From assembly GCA_964007475.1 (NCBI GenBank), contig OZ023273.1, forward strand, positions 127,838,732 through 127,902,731: 64,000 bases of DNA, written 5' to 3'. A model generated the notes under the pieces. It was not told where the DNA came from. It worked only from the letters and a program-made list of their open reading frames with translations, and did not search any database. Made by a program: the position numbers and the translations under genes. Below are positions 1 through 13,400 of the stretch, in pieces (the first letter of the stretch is position 1; each line of letters begins with the position of its first letter). The DNA is from Hybos culiciformis. Taxonomy: Eukaryota; Arthropoda; Insecta; Diptera; Hybotidae.

Positions 1-1688
1 TTTTGTTATGAAAGTCATGTAAGCCTTTGTTATAATTATTTGAATTATTTTCTATTTTGAAATTAAACAGAAACAACTGTCAGGCGACTAATTAAATTTT
101 AACGCAATCTAGTGTTAAGTCTTAGTTTAAGAATTTAACTCTTTAATCATTTTTGTACTGTTTTATCTCCTATATCACAAGATTTTTAAATTTAAGATAT
201 TTATATAATTATGACTAAAGGATAATGTCGCATTGATTAGTGTAAAAGCTATAATATTATGTCAAAAACTACTAAATTCTTCGCAAATAAAAAAAATTAA
301 AAAAAAAACCATTTAGAGGTCAGTAAGTTGCTTGATGTCATTAAATAATTTCAATTTATTTATTTATTAATATGAGTTTTTTTTTTCTAATATTAATATT
401 CTATGTAGACTGCAATCGAACAAATAGAATAAAGTAAATTGTTTGAAAAAAAACACACACCTTAATTATTCCAAATTTAACATCATTTTTTTACCCACGC
501 ATAGATTATTACAACTACTCAGAATTTTTATTAAAGCGATTGATTTATTTTAACTTTTTCTTGACTTCATTAATATAAAGTATGGTATTTAAAAAAAATT
601 TAACAAATATTTAACAGTAACACTATTGACAAAATTTAGAAAAGAATCGTTTGTAAATTTTGATGGTTAAAAAAAATTTTTTAGACAGTGAAATATAGCG
701 AGCGATTAATTTAGGTTCTATAGAAAACTTTTCCAATTAACTAAAATTTTAATTTATACATATAACGTTACAACAAGTTTGACTTCAAAAGAATTATTTC
801 TAATTTTTACTATATAATAATATTCATAACACATTTATCACATTTCAAATCATTCAACAAAGGAAATGCAAAAAGTAAAAAATAAATTCTTCAAGTTTTT
901 TATTTTTATTAGTCATTTAATTTAAAACATGATATTTGACTTTTAAAAAAAATTACTTTTATAACTATTCGGAATTTTGTTTTCTTCCTGATGTGTAATG
1001 TGAACCCCTGATAGAATTTTACACTGATTACAAGATAATTTATGCACTTTTTCGTTTGCATATAATCTACTATTTGGACCCACTCAGTTTTACAATTTTG
1101 TTCATATTTATTTGAATTATGTACTTTTATAATCTGGTAAATGTAAGGTTTAACATTTATGTGACTGTGTGACTGGGTCAAAGAACAACGTTTAAATCAA
1201 ATGCAAGTGATAAAACATGTTGACGATTTTATTTTAATTTCATTGATTTTGATAATTCGCTTCAGAGACATGTTATGTTGGTTATTATGATGCACATAAT
1301 TCATAATATAGTAATGCATGCATTAAGATTAGAAACACGTTTGTGTGATTTTACTAAGTTTTATGTTTTTTTTTGTTTTTTTCTAATTTTCTATTTCTCA
1401 TTTTCCAATAAGTGTTTGTTGTTAAACATTACATCATAGTACACTCAATATCGCATTGAAACTTCTTCATTTTAATTGATTGTTTTTTTTTTTTTTAGAC
1501 AAATCAATTATGTATGTTCTTCATTGTACATCATTAATATTATGTTGTATGTTTAAAAATAAAAATTATACTTTTCTATTCCGGTTTCGATTTTCTCGAG
1601 TTTTAAATTACACGTGATTCTATATGATTCATTTTGTATCAAAAACCATTTATTTGTGATTAAAATAGGTACTTAATATATTGAACTG

Positions 1689-1722
1689 TATTCTCAGTCT
1701 ATCTATATTCTCAGTCTATCTA
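1689..1722. repeat. 17-bp exact tandem dimer
   Basis: Two adjacent identical 17-bp copies (unit TATTCTCAGTCTATCTA), followed by a partial third (TATT). It looks like a local microduplication with no coding context. Confidence 0.85.
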
Positions 1723-3276
1723 TATTATTCAAAAGTTTTTATTGTTTGATAAATCGTTACCCCTCACTTTCCATCCATAAAAAACTGCTATTGCTACTAA
1801 TATTATCGGTTTGAATAATTTTATCAAATTCTAATTAATAAAATGATTGATTACAATTTATAATTTTTTATATTCATTAACTACTAATATACGAAGTGTT
1901 TTAGGGTTTTTTTTATTAACTCTTAGAGTCTTATTTTAGGAAATAAATTTTGGTGAAAATATATTTCATAGTTTCCATACATACAGAATTCAAATTCAAT
2001 ATTGGAGTTCTTCAGATTTTTGAACTACATATATTTAAGTCTACTCTGCTGTGGTCTCATGTAAAATTATAGTGATCTACAAATAATGATAAAATGGAAA
2101 AATTTTTTTATTTACCAACACGTTTTGAGTTGTAATAAAATTTATGCAGGAAGAATTTTTTAATCCCCGTGTAGTTTATTATATTATAATATCAACTTGT
2201 ATATATTTAAAATTTAAAATATTACAAATAGTAACAAAAGGTCTTAGCGGTCGTCTTTTAAAACATTATTTAAGATTTTAGCTGTATATTTAAAAAAAAA
2301 TTGTCACCTTCTGAGAATAAAAGATCAATAAGTAAAATATTTGTTTTTTATTTTAGCATTTGGAATTTATTATTTATATTTAACTTAAATTGTTTAACTT
2401 AATTTATGAAATATGTAATTATTATTATATTTTTTGCATATCTTTTAATGTCAAGGTTGATCGTTCGAATAATAATTTGAATAAAACTACTTACATATGT
2501 TTAAAACGACCAAAAAAATGGTAAAAAAAATATTGAATTAACAGACAGAATATTATTTGCTTGGGTGTCGTTCATATACATTTTTATTTAATTATTATAA
2601 TTATATTAACTATAATTTAATTTTTCTTTTGCAGGTAAGCTTTTAATTATAGTATTGGTTTCGATTTTTCCATATGTAATGTAAGTAGAAATTATACTTA
2701 TCATCTTAGAATTGTGTTGTAGTTTCAAGCCAAAAAATAAACTATATGATAGATTCTTTATCTGTTGATGTTCTACAATGCTTAGTAGTTAGTTCTAAGA
2801 AACAAATTTTATAATGATGTACTATTATGTATTTAGGATACAATAGGTATATATTTATAGGATACCAACTACTTTATATGACACAGCCTAATGCAGTGAA
2901 ATTTTAAAAAGTAATTATCATTTTTTGTATATGTTCTAAATATTAAGCCGAAACTGAGTGGGAAAAAAATTTATAATAAATTTTTAAAAATTATGAATAA
3001 CATACACGTACCGAGATGGATCAGACAATTTTATTAAAAGAAAAAAATAATAATAATAATAATTTTAATTCTTATCACAAATCACAAATATTTTCTATTA
3101 GGAAATTGATTTTTTTTACTTTATTACTTTTAAAAAATTAATTAATTCCTATTCAATATTAAAAGAAATAAAAAAAAATCTTTATTTCTAAATATAAAAG
3201 TATTTCCTTTCACTGAGCGAGCATTCAAAAATTCTTTAAATGTTTTAAAATGTATACAAAAGTAATTGTAACTTTA

Positions 3277-3543
3277 GGATGGGCCAACTTATAAGTTAAT
3301 TGCATTCGCGATGTCGAATACTATTTAATTAAAACACATTTATTACTTCTAAAACTATCGATGGTTCAAGAATTACCATTTAACTACGGTTTCCAATCCA
3401 TTTAATTCAGTTTTACAAAGTAATTGTGTATCTCTTCGCTGACTCTCGATTAAACAGCCTTTATAAATATTATTTGATTTTTTAATTTTTCTAAACTTAC
3501 ATAATTTCCAAAAAAAAAAAATTCTTAAAAAACTGAGCCATCC
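3277..3543. mobile_element. Candidate TA-flanked miniature inverted-repeat element
   Basis: The left end begins GGATGGGCCAACTT and the right end, read on the other strand, begins GGATGGCTCAGTTT, so the termini form an imperfect inverted repeat of about 14-20 bp. Both are directly flanked by TA (3275-3276 and 3544-3545), the target duplication of the Tc1/mariner superfamily. The roughly 267-bp interior has no transposase-like frame. This fits a mariner-type MITE or deletion derivative; the TIRs are degenerate and TA flanks are common in this sequence. Confidence 0.45.
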
Positions 3544-3870
3544 TAAAATGAAAACCAAATAAAATTATATTCGAAATTAATTTTATCCAATTCCCCATAT
3601 CGTAAAATTTTCTTATAAATAATTAATTTTGAATATTTTTAAACCACCAATTTTGTGATTACGTAATTCAAAATAAAATTTTAAATCACAAGTGGCAACT
3701 AAAATGCATTAAGAAAATTTAATCTTAAAATATAGTGTATTTATACAAAAATATATTGTTTATTTGAGGCGTCGACAACTTTTTGACTACGTGATAAAGC
3801 CAATCAAAATTTTATAATTAAAAAAACTATTAAGATTGGTCTCAATTAACGTCATTAATATCAAAATAGA

Positions 3871-4130
3871 GAGCTTTTGTGCATTCTAATAATTTATTAA
3901 TTTACATAATCACTTTTTTTTACAATCAGATGTTTGAATTTTGTAAGCCTAGAGTCATAGGTATAATAACTTTAAGAGCTTTGTGTATTGTAATACTTTA
4001 TTTACACAATCACTTGATTTACTATCAGATGGATGAATTTGTGAACCTCTAGTAATAGGTTGCCGACGACTGATACCCCATTTCTTTCAAATTGTACAAT
4101 ATACATTTTGTGCATTGTAAAAATTTCTTA
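3871..4130. repeat. Diverged tandem duplication, about 105-bp unit
   Basis: The segment from 3871 (GAGCTTTTGTGCATT, then ATAATCACTT, CAATCAGATG, GAATTTTGTAAGCCTAGAGT) is repeated from 3976 in the same order (GAGCTTTGTGTATT, then ACAATCACTTG, TATCAGATG, GAATTTGTGAACCTCTAGT). A partial third copy starts near 4107 (TTTTGTGCATTGTAA). The copies differ by substitutions and short indels, so the duplication is old. Confidence 0.7.
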
Positions 4131-4247
4131 TCAACAATAAAAATCAAGAAAAATGTTTTAGAAATGGAGAATGGATACAATTATGTAAAGTATTTAATTA
4201 TAACACTCTAAGTTATATGTATGCATTTAAGAACTACAAAGTCCGGA

Positions 4248-4316
4248 AGACGAAGCGTCTAATTAAGGTCTACTAATGAGTAGACGAGGTTCATAAAAAG
4301 ACTTCTAATTGGAAGT
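4248..4316. other. Three consecutive short perfect hairpins
   Basis: Stems follow one another closely: AGACG/CGTCT with loop AAG at 4248-4260, GTCTACT/AGTAGAC with loop AATG at 4268-4285, and ACTTC/GAAGT with a 6-nt loop at 4301-4316. This could be a structured RNA or a transposon end; no further signal identifies it. Confidence 0.4.
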
Positions 4317-5200
4317 AATTCAGACAAAAAGATTTACTGAAATTCTTTTACAAAAGTGCAAAGTTATTGTGAGCTAACTTTCGGTATATAAGTTTAAGAT
4401 ATGTACTTCAAAGCCATAAAAAAATTATATACATTTCGGTTCTGCATTTCCTTATTTTATTTTAAGTTAATGTAGTTTTTCTTTTCTTTTTTTTTTCTAA
4501 GTTGTAAAGTTGCATTTGTGCATAGAATATATGTAATAAATAAAAAACTTTTGAATATTAAATTTTTTTTTTTTCTATTGAATTTTTCTTTGTCCCCAAT
4601 TTTGTTCACAATTTTTAACTGGAAAACTTGAAAATTTATTTTTAGACTCTGAGATAAATAAAAAAAAATATTACAAAAGTGCAAAGGTAAATGAAATCTA
4701 TTTGGAAAAATAAGAGAAAAACACAGAAAATAAAAAGGGATTTCCCAAAATAAAATTTCATTGAAGTACAATTTCATATCTATTTTTAATTTACTCTATA
4801 TACATTATGTTGTACAGTGTACATGATGACATACATAAAATAGTATGTTTTAATTCTATAATTTTAAATCGTCAGTTTAATGAAAACAACTGAATTTTCT
4901 ATAACCAAAACAATAGTTTAAACAAAAAAATAAATTTTCTAAAATAAATGAATTTAAATATATTTATTTTTTTTAAACAATTTTATATTGCAACTCTTAA
5001 TGAATTACATCATTGCTCCAAGAAACTCTTATCTATCTACAGCTAAGAATTGGTTTTATTTTATTCTACAAAAAAAAATCACCAATAGAATTTAAATGTG
5101 TTTTCCTTTATGAATATGAAATTTGCAGCAAATTTTAAATGATGCCAATTTTGATAAAAGTGAAAAATATTTTCAGACTTAATTCTCTAATTCTATATAA

Positions 5201-6085
5201 TTACTAGTCGAAATACCCGACTTCACACGGTAGTACCGAACTAATATTAATATCCAAACACTTTAATTCAGATTTTGTGCACTAAAAAAAAACAGAATTT
5301 CAAAATTTGTTAAATAGCCACTTCCCCGGTGCCTTAACACATCCAGTCTTCTAAATAGTCCATTCGGGTCCAACGCTGTAATATTTTATCGGAATATACC
5401 TAAATTGCATTTTGTGCACTAAAAAAAACAGAAATTCAAAATTTGTTAAATAGCCACTTCCCGGGTGCCTTAACACATCCTGTTTTTTAAATAGGCTCTT
5501 CGGGTCCAACGCTTCTATATTTCATTGGAATATACCTATATATATCCAACGCTACTATATTTCATTGGAATATATCTAAATTTCAAAACTGGCTTCTAAG
5601 GTAGTCCCCCCGTCGGGGCCACGGATCAAAATTTCTAGTACTCTAAAACCATCTCGGGTCCCAATGCTACTTAAATTCAAAATTTCAAAATTTCGAAATT
5701 TGTTGCATAGGCCCCCCCCCAATTGAGCCCTGGGACAACGGTTGGGGGCCTCTCAACATCTAGTTTTTTAAATAGGCTTTTCGGGTCCAACGCTACTATA
5801 TTTTATTGGAATATACCTAAAATTCAAAACCGGCTTCTAAGGTAGCCCCGCCGCCGGGGCCTCGGATCAAAATTTCTAGTACCCTATAACCACCCGGGGC
5901 CCAATGATACTTAAGTTCAAAATTTCAGCCAAATCGGTCCAGCGGTTTAGGCGTGATTGTGGACAGAGGACAGAGAACAGAGAAACAGAGAAACAGAGAA
6001 ACAGAGAAACAGAGAAACAGAGAAACAGAGAAACAGAGAAACAGAGAAACAGAGAAACAGAGAATTTTTATTTTTATTTATAAGA
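5201..6085 (+). mobile_element. GC-richer composite repeat, probably non-LTR retroelement-derived
   Basis: This block stands out from its surroundings by base composition and internal order. A unit of about 135 bp containing TTTGTGCACTAAAAAAA and GGGTCCAACGCT occurs at about 5272-5405 and again at 5409-5535, with shorter copies at about 5545-5580 and 5760-5820. A second unit beginning CTGGCTTCTAAGGTAG, and containing CGGGGCC, occurs at about 5588-5690 and 5829-5930. The 3' part has an AATCGGTCCAGCGG-like segment followed by GTGATTGTGGACAGA and a simple repeat, then an A/T-rich end. That 3' arrangement resembles tails of many insect RTE-like LINEs and their non-autonomous relatives; the assignment is inference from memory. 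There is no reverse-transcriptase frame. Confidence 0.55.
5977..6064. repeat. (ACAGAGAA)n microsatellite, 11 units
   Basis: Eleven near-perfect to perfect 8-bp units run without interruption at the 3' end of the composite repeat that starts near 5201. Such tails commonly end non-LTR elements and probably expanded by slippage. Confidence 0.9.
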
Positions 6086-7362
6086 TATTATGTTTAATGC
6101 AAAACATTGAATAAATTAGCTTTTGTGAACGTATTAGCCTTTCTTTAAATTTTTAATTTTAAGTTTTTATTTGTTGAAATTTTAATTAAACTTAATTCCT
6201 GATCAACTAAGCAAAATAAAGGTTACCAATGTAAAAACATTTTTATATGCGGTATTTAATACAACATCATGATTTCATACATATATAATGTTTAATTATA
6301 ATTATTATAATGTACATACGTTACGTATACCGTACACGTACATACATACATACATACACTCATAGCCAAAAAAATAAAATGCATATGTAAATTGAACGAT
6401 ATGATATTGCTTCGTCACGACTAAAGATGAATCACTTCAGAAGCCTAAAAGATTTATATTCATTAATTTCCTGCCTAATCTACTTTTTATTTTTCTAAAA
6501 AAGATCATAAAAATCTAAATGTCTTTTTTATCTCATATATAGTGGTCTAAAAACATTTTTCTTTAATTTACTCCAGAAAAATTGGAGTTTTTCCAGAAAT
6601 GTTCAGAAGAAGAACTGATTTAAAAATACAAAAAAAAACACACATAAACAAAGAGTATAAATGGAATATGTCAACAAATATAATTTTCATAATCATTTGA
6701 AGTAAGTAACATATTCAGAGGTGTTGTTATTAAAATACTGAGACCTGACAGTAATAATTTTTCACATAAGAGATTCAAAGAAAATTTAGATTTTTCTCAA
6801 GTCAAACTATTTAACAGTATTTAGTTATTTTCTAAAGTGATTTGGTCAGAGCTAGAGACGAAAATGATCAAAATCAAACGTTTTAATTTTAATTTTTTTC
6901 TTTTTACTGACTTATATTTTCAAGTTTCTTTAAAAGTAATAAAGTTTATAGCATTTTCATAATAGAAAAGTGAAAATATTCATCAGAGTAAGCTCTAAGA
7001 TTTATAGAGGTTCTAATATTGAATTCTACATTCTTTCTTTCAGGAATGGTTTTTGAAGTAAAATTCTATTAAAACTTTTATGTGATCTTTTGCATTTAAT
7101 GATGTCTGCTTCCGCATATATCTATTCAATTGCTTTATATCCAAAATAAAATGCAATAAAAATATTAACTCCTCTAATTTTATAATAATTGTAAAATGTT
7201 TGCTTTAAATTCATAAAAGGCAAAAAATAACTCATTGAATACATAAAGTGATTATACAAAACTTTAAGAATGTGAAGCGAAACATATTTACATGAGTATA
7301 TTTGTTTAATGAAAATAATAATGTAACAAAAACCATATTAAATTATGTCTATATTTGATTTA

Positions 7363-7457
7363 GCCAGAATGGGATATTTCAATAAAACAATTTTTAACTT
7401 TTTTAATTTATATACTAAAAGATAAAAATCGTTTTATTGAAATATCCCATCCTCGCT
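7363..7457. mobile_element. Short fold-back element with 18-bp perfect core arms
   Basis: GGGATATTTCAATAAAAC (7371-7388) pairs perfectly with its complement at 7429-7446. Imperfect pairing extends outward to TTTAGC/GCTAAA and inward past AATTTTTA, giving arms of about 40 nt and a loop of about 15 nt. TA dinucleotides lie at both outer edges, consistent with a tiny Tc1/mariner-type MITE. A hairpin RNA gene is an alternative that needs transcript evidence. Confidence 0.55.
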
Positions 7458-10400
7458 AAAACAGACAGAAACAATTTCAAATGCTACAAAAAATAAACAA
7501 AATATAATTATAAATCTTTATTACAAAATAAAGAAAGTAAATATCTGAAACCACTAAATAACGTACTGTAATAATATCACTTTTTTTTATCTTAAATAAA
7601 TATTTTTATTTTATTATTTATTTAATTAACATTTTTTTACGTGCCTCATAGCTAAAAAATTGCTGATAAGATCATCCGGTTCTAATTTTCTTAGAAAATC
7701 ACGTAAGCTAAGCCGTTGAACGATCTTGGAGATATTGTAGAGTGTAAATTAGTTTTAATTAATTTAAGTCTCATACCGTCATAATATCTTTTGAAGAACT
7801 TCGTCGTTCCCCCTGAGCCACGAGCTCTAAAGCCGACACTGGTTTTTCTAACATGCGCTTATGTTGTATATTACGCTTATTTTAACCAAAACTGGCATGA
7901 TGTACAAAAAAAGTAACATTGGGTACATTACAAAAATTATTTTATTGGATGAAGCTTAAAACTCTTAATCAAATGTTATTTACAATAAAACGATTTCAAA
8001 CTTATAAGTTCTGCAGTAATAATGATTAGAATAAATAAGACTTAATTAAACTAGAATTTTTGACTCATTAATAATTTCAATAGACCCATAAATTAAAAAT
8101 TTTAATTACATTTACTTAAAATGTATAAAAAAAAACATTCTAATTCAGTAGATCTTGGATTGAAAACACACTATGCACTTATGTTTTAATTTTAATTGAA
8201 ACAAATGTCGGTTTAAGATACTTTTATTATAAGATACCTTGGTCACAATCAGGTTGAATATATTTTTAAGGTTCCTTCAATATCATTATACCAATATCAT
8301 TTATTATAAAATGAACAAGATTACGCATATTTTGGAAAAAAAAAAAATTTAACCCATTAAAAATTTAACCAATCATTCGAATCATTGTTAACTAGTTTAG
8401 CTGGGTACTTTAAATTAAACAAGAATGGTAAAGGAATTTTCAGAGATCTCAATTATTCATAGTAGTGTCAGTTTCAAATTAAAAAACCACAACATGTTAG
8501 CCGTTAGCCATATGACACCAACTACAATGAAATTTGATACTGAAAATTTTAATGAAAAAAAAAACTAAATTGAAGAAGAACATAAATAAAATTTTATTTT
8601 TAGATTTTTTTTTTTATATAAAACAGCTAAGATTAATGTAACAGTATTCTTAATGCATTTATGGTCCAAATCATTTTTAAAAAATACTTATGATAATTGG
8701 AGTAGAATTTAATTAAGAGGGTTTAATAAAATGCGTGTTAATCAATTTTTCTTGAATTTATATTATAACTTTAACAGGTTTATTTTTCATGAATATTATT
8801 GTTATTGAATGAAAAACATAAGCATAAAATATAAAATGCTTGATTACAAAGTTTATTTTCATAACTATGTATAGATATTAATTTTTTATCTTTTATTTAT
8901 TTAAAAAATTTTCATAAAGACGAAAAAAAAATAATGATTTACATTACATAATATTATACACTCTAATTAATAAAAAATGTTGATATTCGTAATTCAATGT
9001 TATTGGTTTGTGTTTGTTAGCTATTCAGTGAAAATTGCTGTATCATTAAGCTAAAGAATTCGAATTGTCGCAAAAACAAAAAGTTATTGGTTAAGGATAA
9101 CCACAGAGAAATATAATATACACAGAGGGGATATTTTCATGCAACATTTTTTAGTATGAAAAATAACAGTTGAAGTTCAGCTCCATTTGATGGTATTTGT
9201 AAAAATGTGCATAAAATAAAACAAAATCTATACAATTCTATCAGTTATTTCGTACTTAAAAAAGTTGTAAGAAATTATTCCTCTGTATATACTACATTTC
9301 TCTTATCTGTTTTTTGATTTGAACAACAATGTAAAGATTTCTATATACAGAATAAAATGTTTATTTATGAATTTATTGATTTTTAACTATTATTTTTATA
9401 AATATGTATACGATTTTAAGACGAAAACACAGTTTGCAAAACTAGTTTCCACAATAACACCCTAAATTAATATGTTGAATAAATATGTCTATGATAATGG
9501 TTTCATTGAATTTTTGTTTGAAAATATTAACCTGTGTAGTATTTTGTTAACAAGCCACAACGAAACATTTTATTTAGGATGATAAGAAGTTAAGAAATAA
9601 GATAAAGTAATTCTAACCCACACGTTTTGAATAATGCTAAAAATTATATGTCTTAAAATAAAATTTATATAAATGAGACGGATGAATATCCTCTAAACTA
9701 AATGATTCAATATTAAAATCGATATTAATATTCATTTGATACCAATTACAAACTATAGTTAAGTTCTCTAAATTTAAACTTGTGATGACAAATTGAAAGT
9801 TTTTTAAAATTAAACTTTTGGGTTAAACGAACTTTACTTTTAAATTTGGAAACTAACAATCTAATAATTTTTATTTTGTTTAATTTTTCAATCACGCGGA
9901 ATAAAAACGTTTTCCATAAACGAACTTAACGTATGTTACAAAATAAATATTTTATGAGCTATCTTAAAAAAAAATTCCATTACTGTGTTTATATTAATTT
10001 TCTTTTAAAAATAAAAATATAATTCAAAAAACCATAATATTTATAAAAGGTAGGTACTAAAAACTAAATATATATATATTCAGCAAGTACAAGTCACCAT
10101 CATCTCTCGTTATAGATTTTTCAATTTTTATTATATGTAGTACAAAGATATAATAGATACCAACTCCTACATAAAGTTTTTTCTCCAAAAATACAATTCT
10201 AATAAAAATAAAAAATTAGTCAACGAAAAAGAAAAGTAAATAAATAATGATGACTTAATGTTAACCTTTTTTTTGGAAAAATTTAAATTCTCTATCTGTC
10301 ATAACTATAAAATTTTTTGATTATTTTTTTATTTACATTTATTATAACCAAATATATTTTATATAAAATAATATGAGGTACTAAAGTTTTTATTTTCTTG

Positions 10401-13400
10401 ATATTTAATTTAGACATACAAGAAGATAATTGAATTTTTCAATAAATATTTAAGTGTTTGAAAAACTTTAACTTCACAGGTCAGGAAATTTTATTAGTTT
10501 AAAAAATTAGCAACATACAAAATTTATATACCGCCAGAAGAATGACACTATTTTGAAATTTATTTCATTTTTTTTTTAAGTTAAAATATAAATATCTTGA
10601 TTCTTTTGCAATTTCACATAATTCTTACATTCCAAAATTGCGTTAAGTTTTAAATTTTAGATTTTCGTATTAATTTTTAATTTTAACATATTTATTACAT
10701 TTTTTATCTTATCATTATTTTTAAGTGAAAAATGTGATAAAATACCTATTAAATTTCTATTTTTAATAATTTTTTTATCTTCTCCCTTAAAATTAAAACT
10801 AATGCCTCATGTAAGCTAGTTCACATTCATGTTATTTGTAATATCACACCATAGCTGACTCAAATATAGTGTAAAATAGAGTCAATCGAAGACAACTATT
10901 ACCTTACTTCTAATTTTATTTATTATAATTATACTTCTTGAAAATACATGCATGTATTATACTGCTGAGAAAAGTTTAAATCCTAATATTTATTGGGTTG
11001 AAATATTCAAAATGCAATTAAAAATATATAAATGATATATTTTTAAAGAAGTCTTCATGCTTCTTTGCTATTAAATTCCATGAAGAAACTTTATAATATA
11101 TTTTTATTATTCTACTGAAAGACTGAAACATTAATAATAATATGTACATATGTATTTTTTCAATCCCATTCCTGATTTCTTTAGAAAATGAAAGTTTCTA
11201 ATGTAGATCGACATCTGCATATAATTTCTATACATTCAGCATGGATATGCAAATAAAAAAAATGGCTTATCCAGAAATAAAAATTAAAAAAATTAAATAA
11301 TTTATTAACATAAAACAACCACGAATTTTTAGAAACGTTATCGATGCAGAACTCAAAACTCATGCAATCATGTAAATAAATTGAATTAAGTAAATCTTGT
11401 GAAATCAGAAATTCACTATAAGAATATATCTTACATATACGTATATAGTATAGTCGAAATCAATAAAAATCAAATTTTAGTTTTTAGGGATTTCCTTTAG
11501 CTTGTAATTTGTATATTTCATGAACATAAAATATAATTACACTATTTTTTTTACAACATAAATTTTATAAATATAAAATATAATTTTTGTATTACTTTTA
11601 ATTATGCATAAATTTAATGTAATTTAATGTAACAAGAAAACAACATAAATAAATTGCATAAAAAAAATATATCTTCTTTAAAAATATTAATTATTGCATT
11701 CAAGTACTTAGACGACATGTAGTCTGGACCTTTTTTTCACTGTGTGAAATTATAATTGTTTTAAAAATTTAAATTATTTTTAAACGATATTTATATATGC
11801 GTATGTATAATAAAAATATTATGTGTAGTATGTAAAAATGTATGTATAACTAAGCATATGTAATGTACAGAATTCAATCCATATCTTCTTCACCTTAAAG
11901 TTAGTTTTAAAATCATATAGGTAGTTTAAAAAAAAAATAATAATTGGCAAAAAATAATAGAAACAACTAAATAATAATAACTGCTTGCGTCATTGAGGAC
12001 TTCTCTATTGACCACCTGAACAATAATTGACTGCACTTTCATTGTTTAACTATTAGGTGTTCTACATTGCCGTGTTCTGAATTTTTGACATCAATGTAAA
12101 AAAACAGTGAGAAACGAAAAAAAAACATTACGTAGGTACTCCTGACAACCAAAGCTATCAAAATTTTTGTCTCTTAAAATTAGTTACAATTGCAATTTGC
12201 TTACATATTTTTGCAAAGTTCAAATTTAAAAAAAAAATTTGTATTAATCAAACTATAGAAAATGAAACAGAATTTTGTTTAATTTAAAAATAAGAGAATG
12301 AAAATCATAAAACGAGCTGTAGGGTAGATCAAGAACTAGATATAAGAAAAGATTAGAAAATTTGAATATTAATTGAAATAAATTTTTTTATCATCTTTTT
12401 TAGTACTTAAATAGGTAGTAGTTATACAAAATAATTTCCAGTTTGGAAAAGATAATAAAAATTTATAATTAATTCGCTATGGCTATCAATATAAACCAAC
12501 ACATGTATTATTTGTATTGCTGCACTACAAGCAACTTTTTCTGGGAGCTTATAACTTTTTCAAAATTTAAATATAAAAAAAACTTATCTAAACTAGTTAT
12601 ACGAGAACTGTTCTTTTATCTAGGATTTCAGACTATATTTTATATATGATTAGAGTAACTTCCAAATTCTTAGTATGATCATATTTTTGTCGTGACGATT
12701 GTTTGGTTAAAAAGATAATAGTTATTTCTTCTGGAAGTACCGTCAGATAGCTGGTCGAAAGTTAAAAATATAATAAAATTAAGTTTGTCAAAAACTCCGC
12801 AACAAACACATAGTCCAACACATAAATACAAAATTTTCACACTATGTGTTTCTTTCTATGTTTTTACTCCATCCAAATTATTTATTTTTAGAAGTTGTGT
12901 ACCAAAACATAATGCAACATGCCGGATTATTTTTATTATGTTTAAATTTAGTTTTTTTTTTTTTTTTACTGTTGTCCAAATGTGCAATGTAATGAAAAAC
13001 TTGGAAGAAAGTCAAAAGCGGACATTATGTTGTTGAACATTAACTCAATGAATCATTTTTACATTTAAAATTAATTAAAAATTTTCATAAATTCTCATCG
13101 TTTTCATAAAAGAATAAATTTGCAAAAGTACATTATGTACGTACAATTGTGCATAAAAATATGTATAAAATTACAATTCCATCAAATGTGATTAAATATT
13201 ATACGATCCTATGATCCACATAGAGTTTAAAGAACACAACAAAAACATGATGAAAATGCTCTCATTTTATTGATTTGAAATTTTTGTTTAGACATTGTTC
13301 AATGACTTAAAAATTCTATTTCAGAGTAGTTAAACATATATTTTTAAACTATTTTATAAAATTTGAAAAATTTCCAGAAATCGTTTAGTGAAGTTGTCAT

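Noticed and set aside
4457..4777. 106-codon minus-strand frame
   Set aside because: A Phe/Leu/Lys/Asn-biased string typical of random A+T-rich sequence.
7640..7860. Patch with CTAAGCCGTTGAACGATC resembling a retroelement tail
   Set aside because: No ends, no second copy in the window and no simple-repeat tail; left unassigned.
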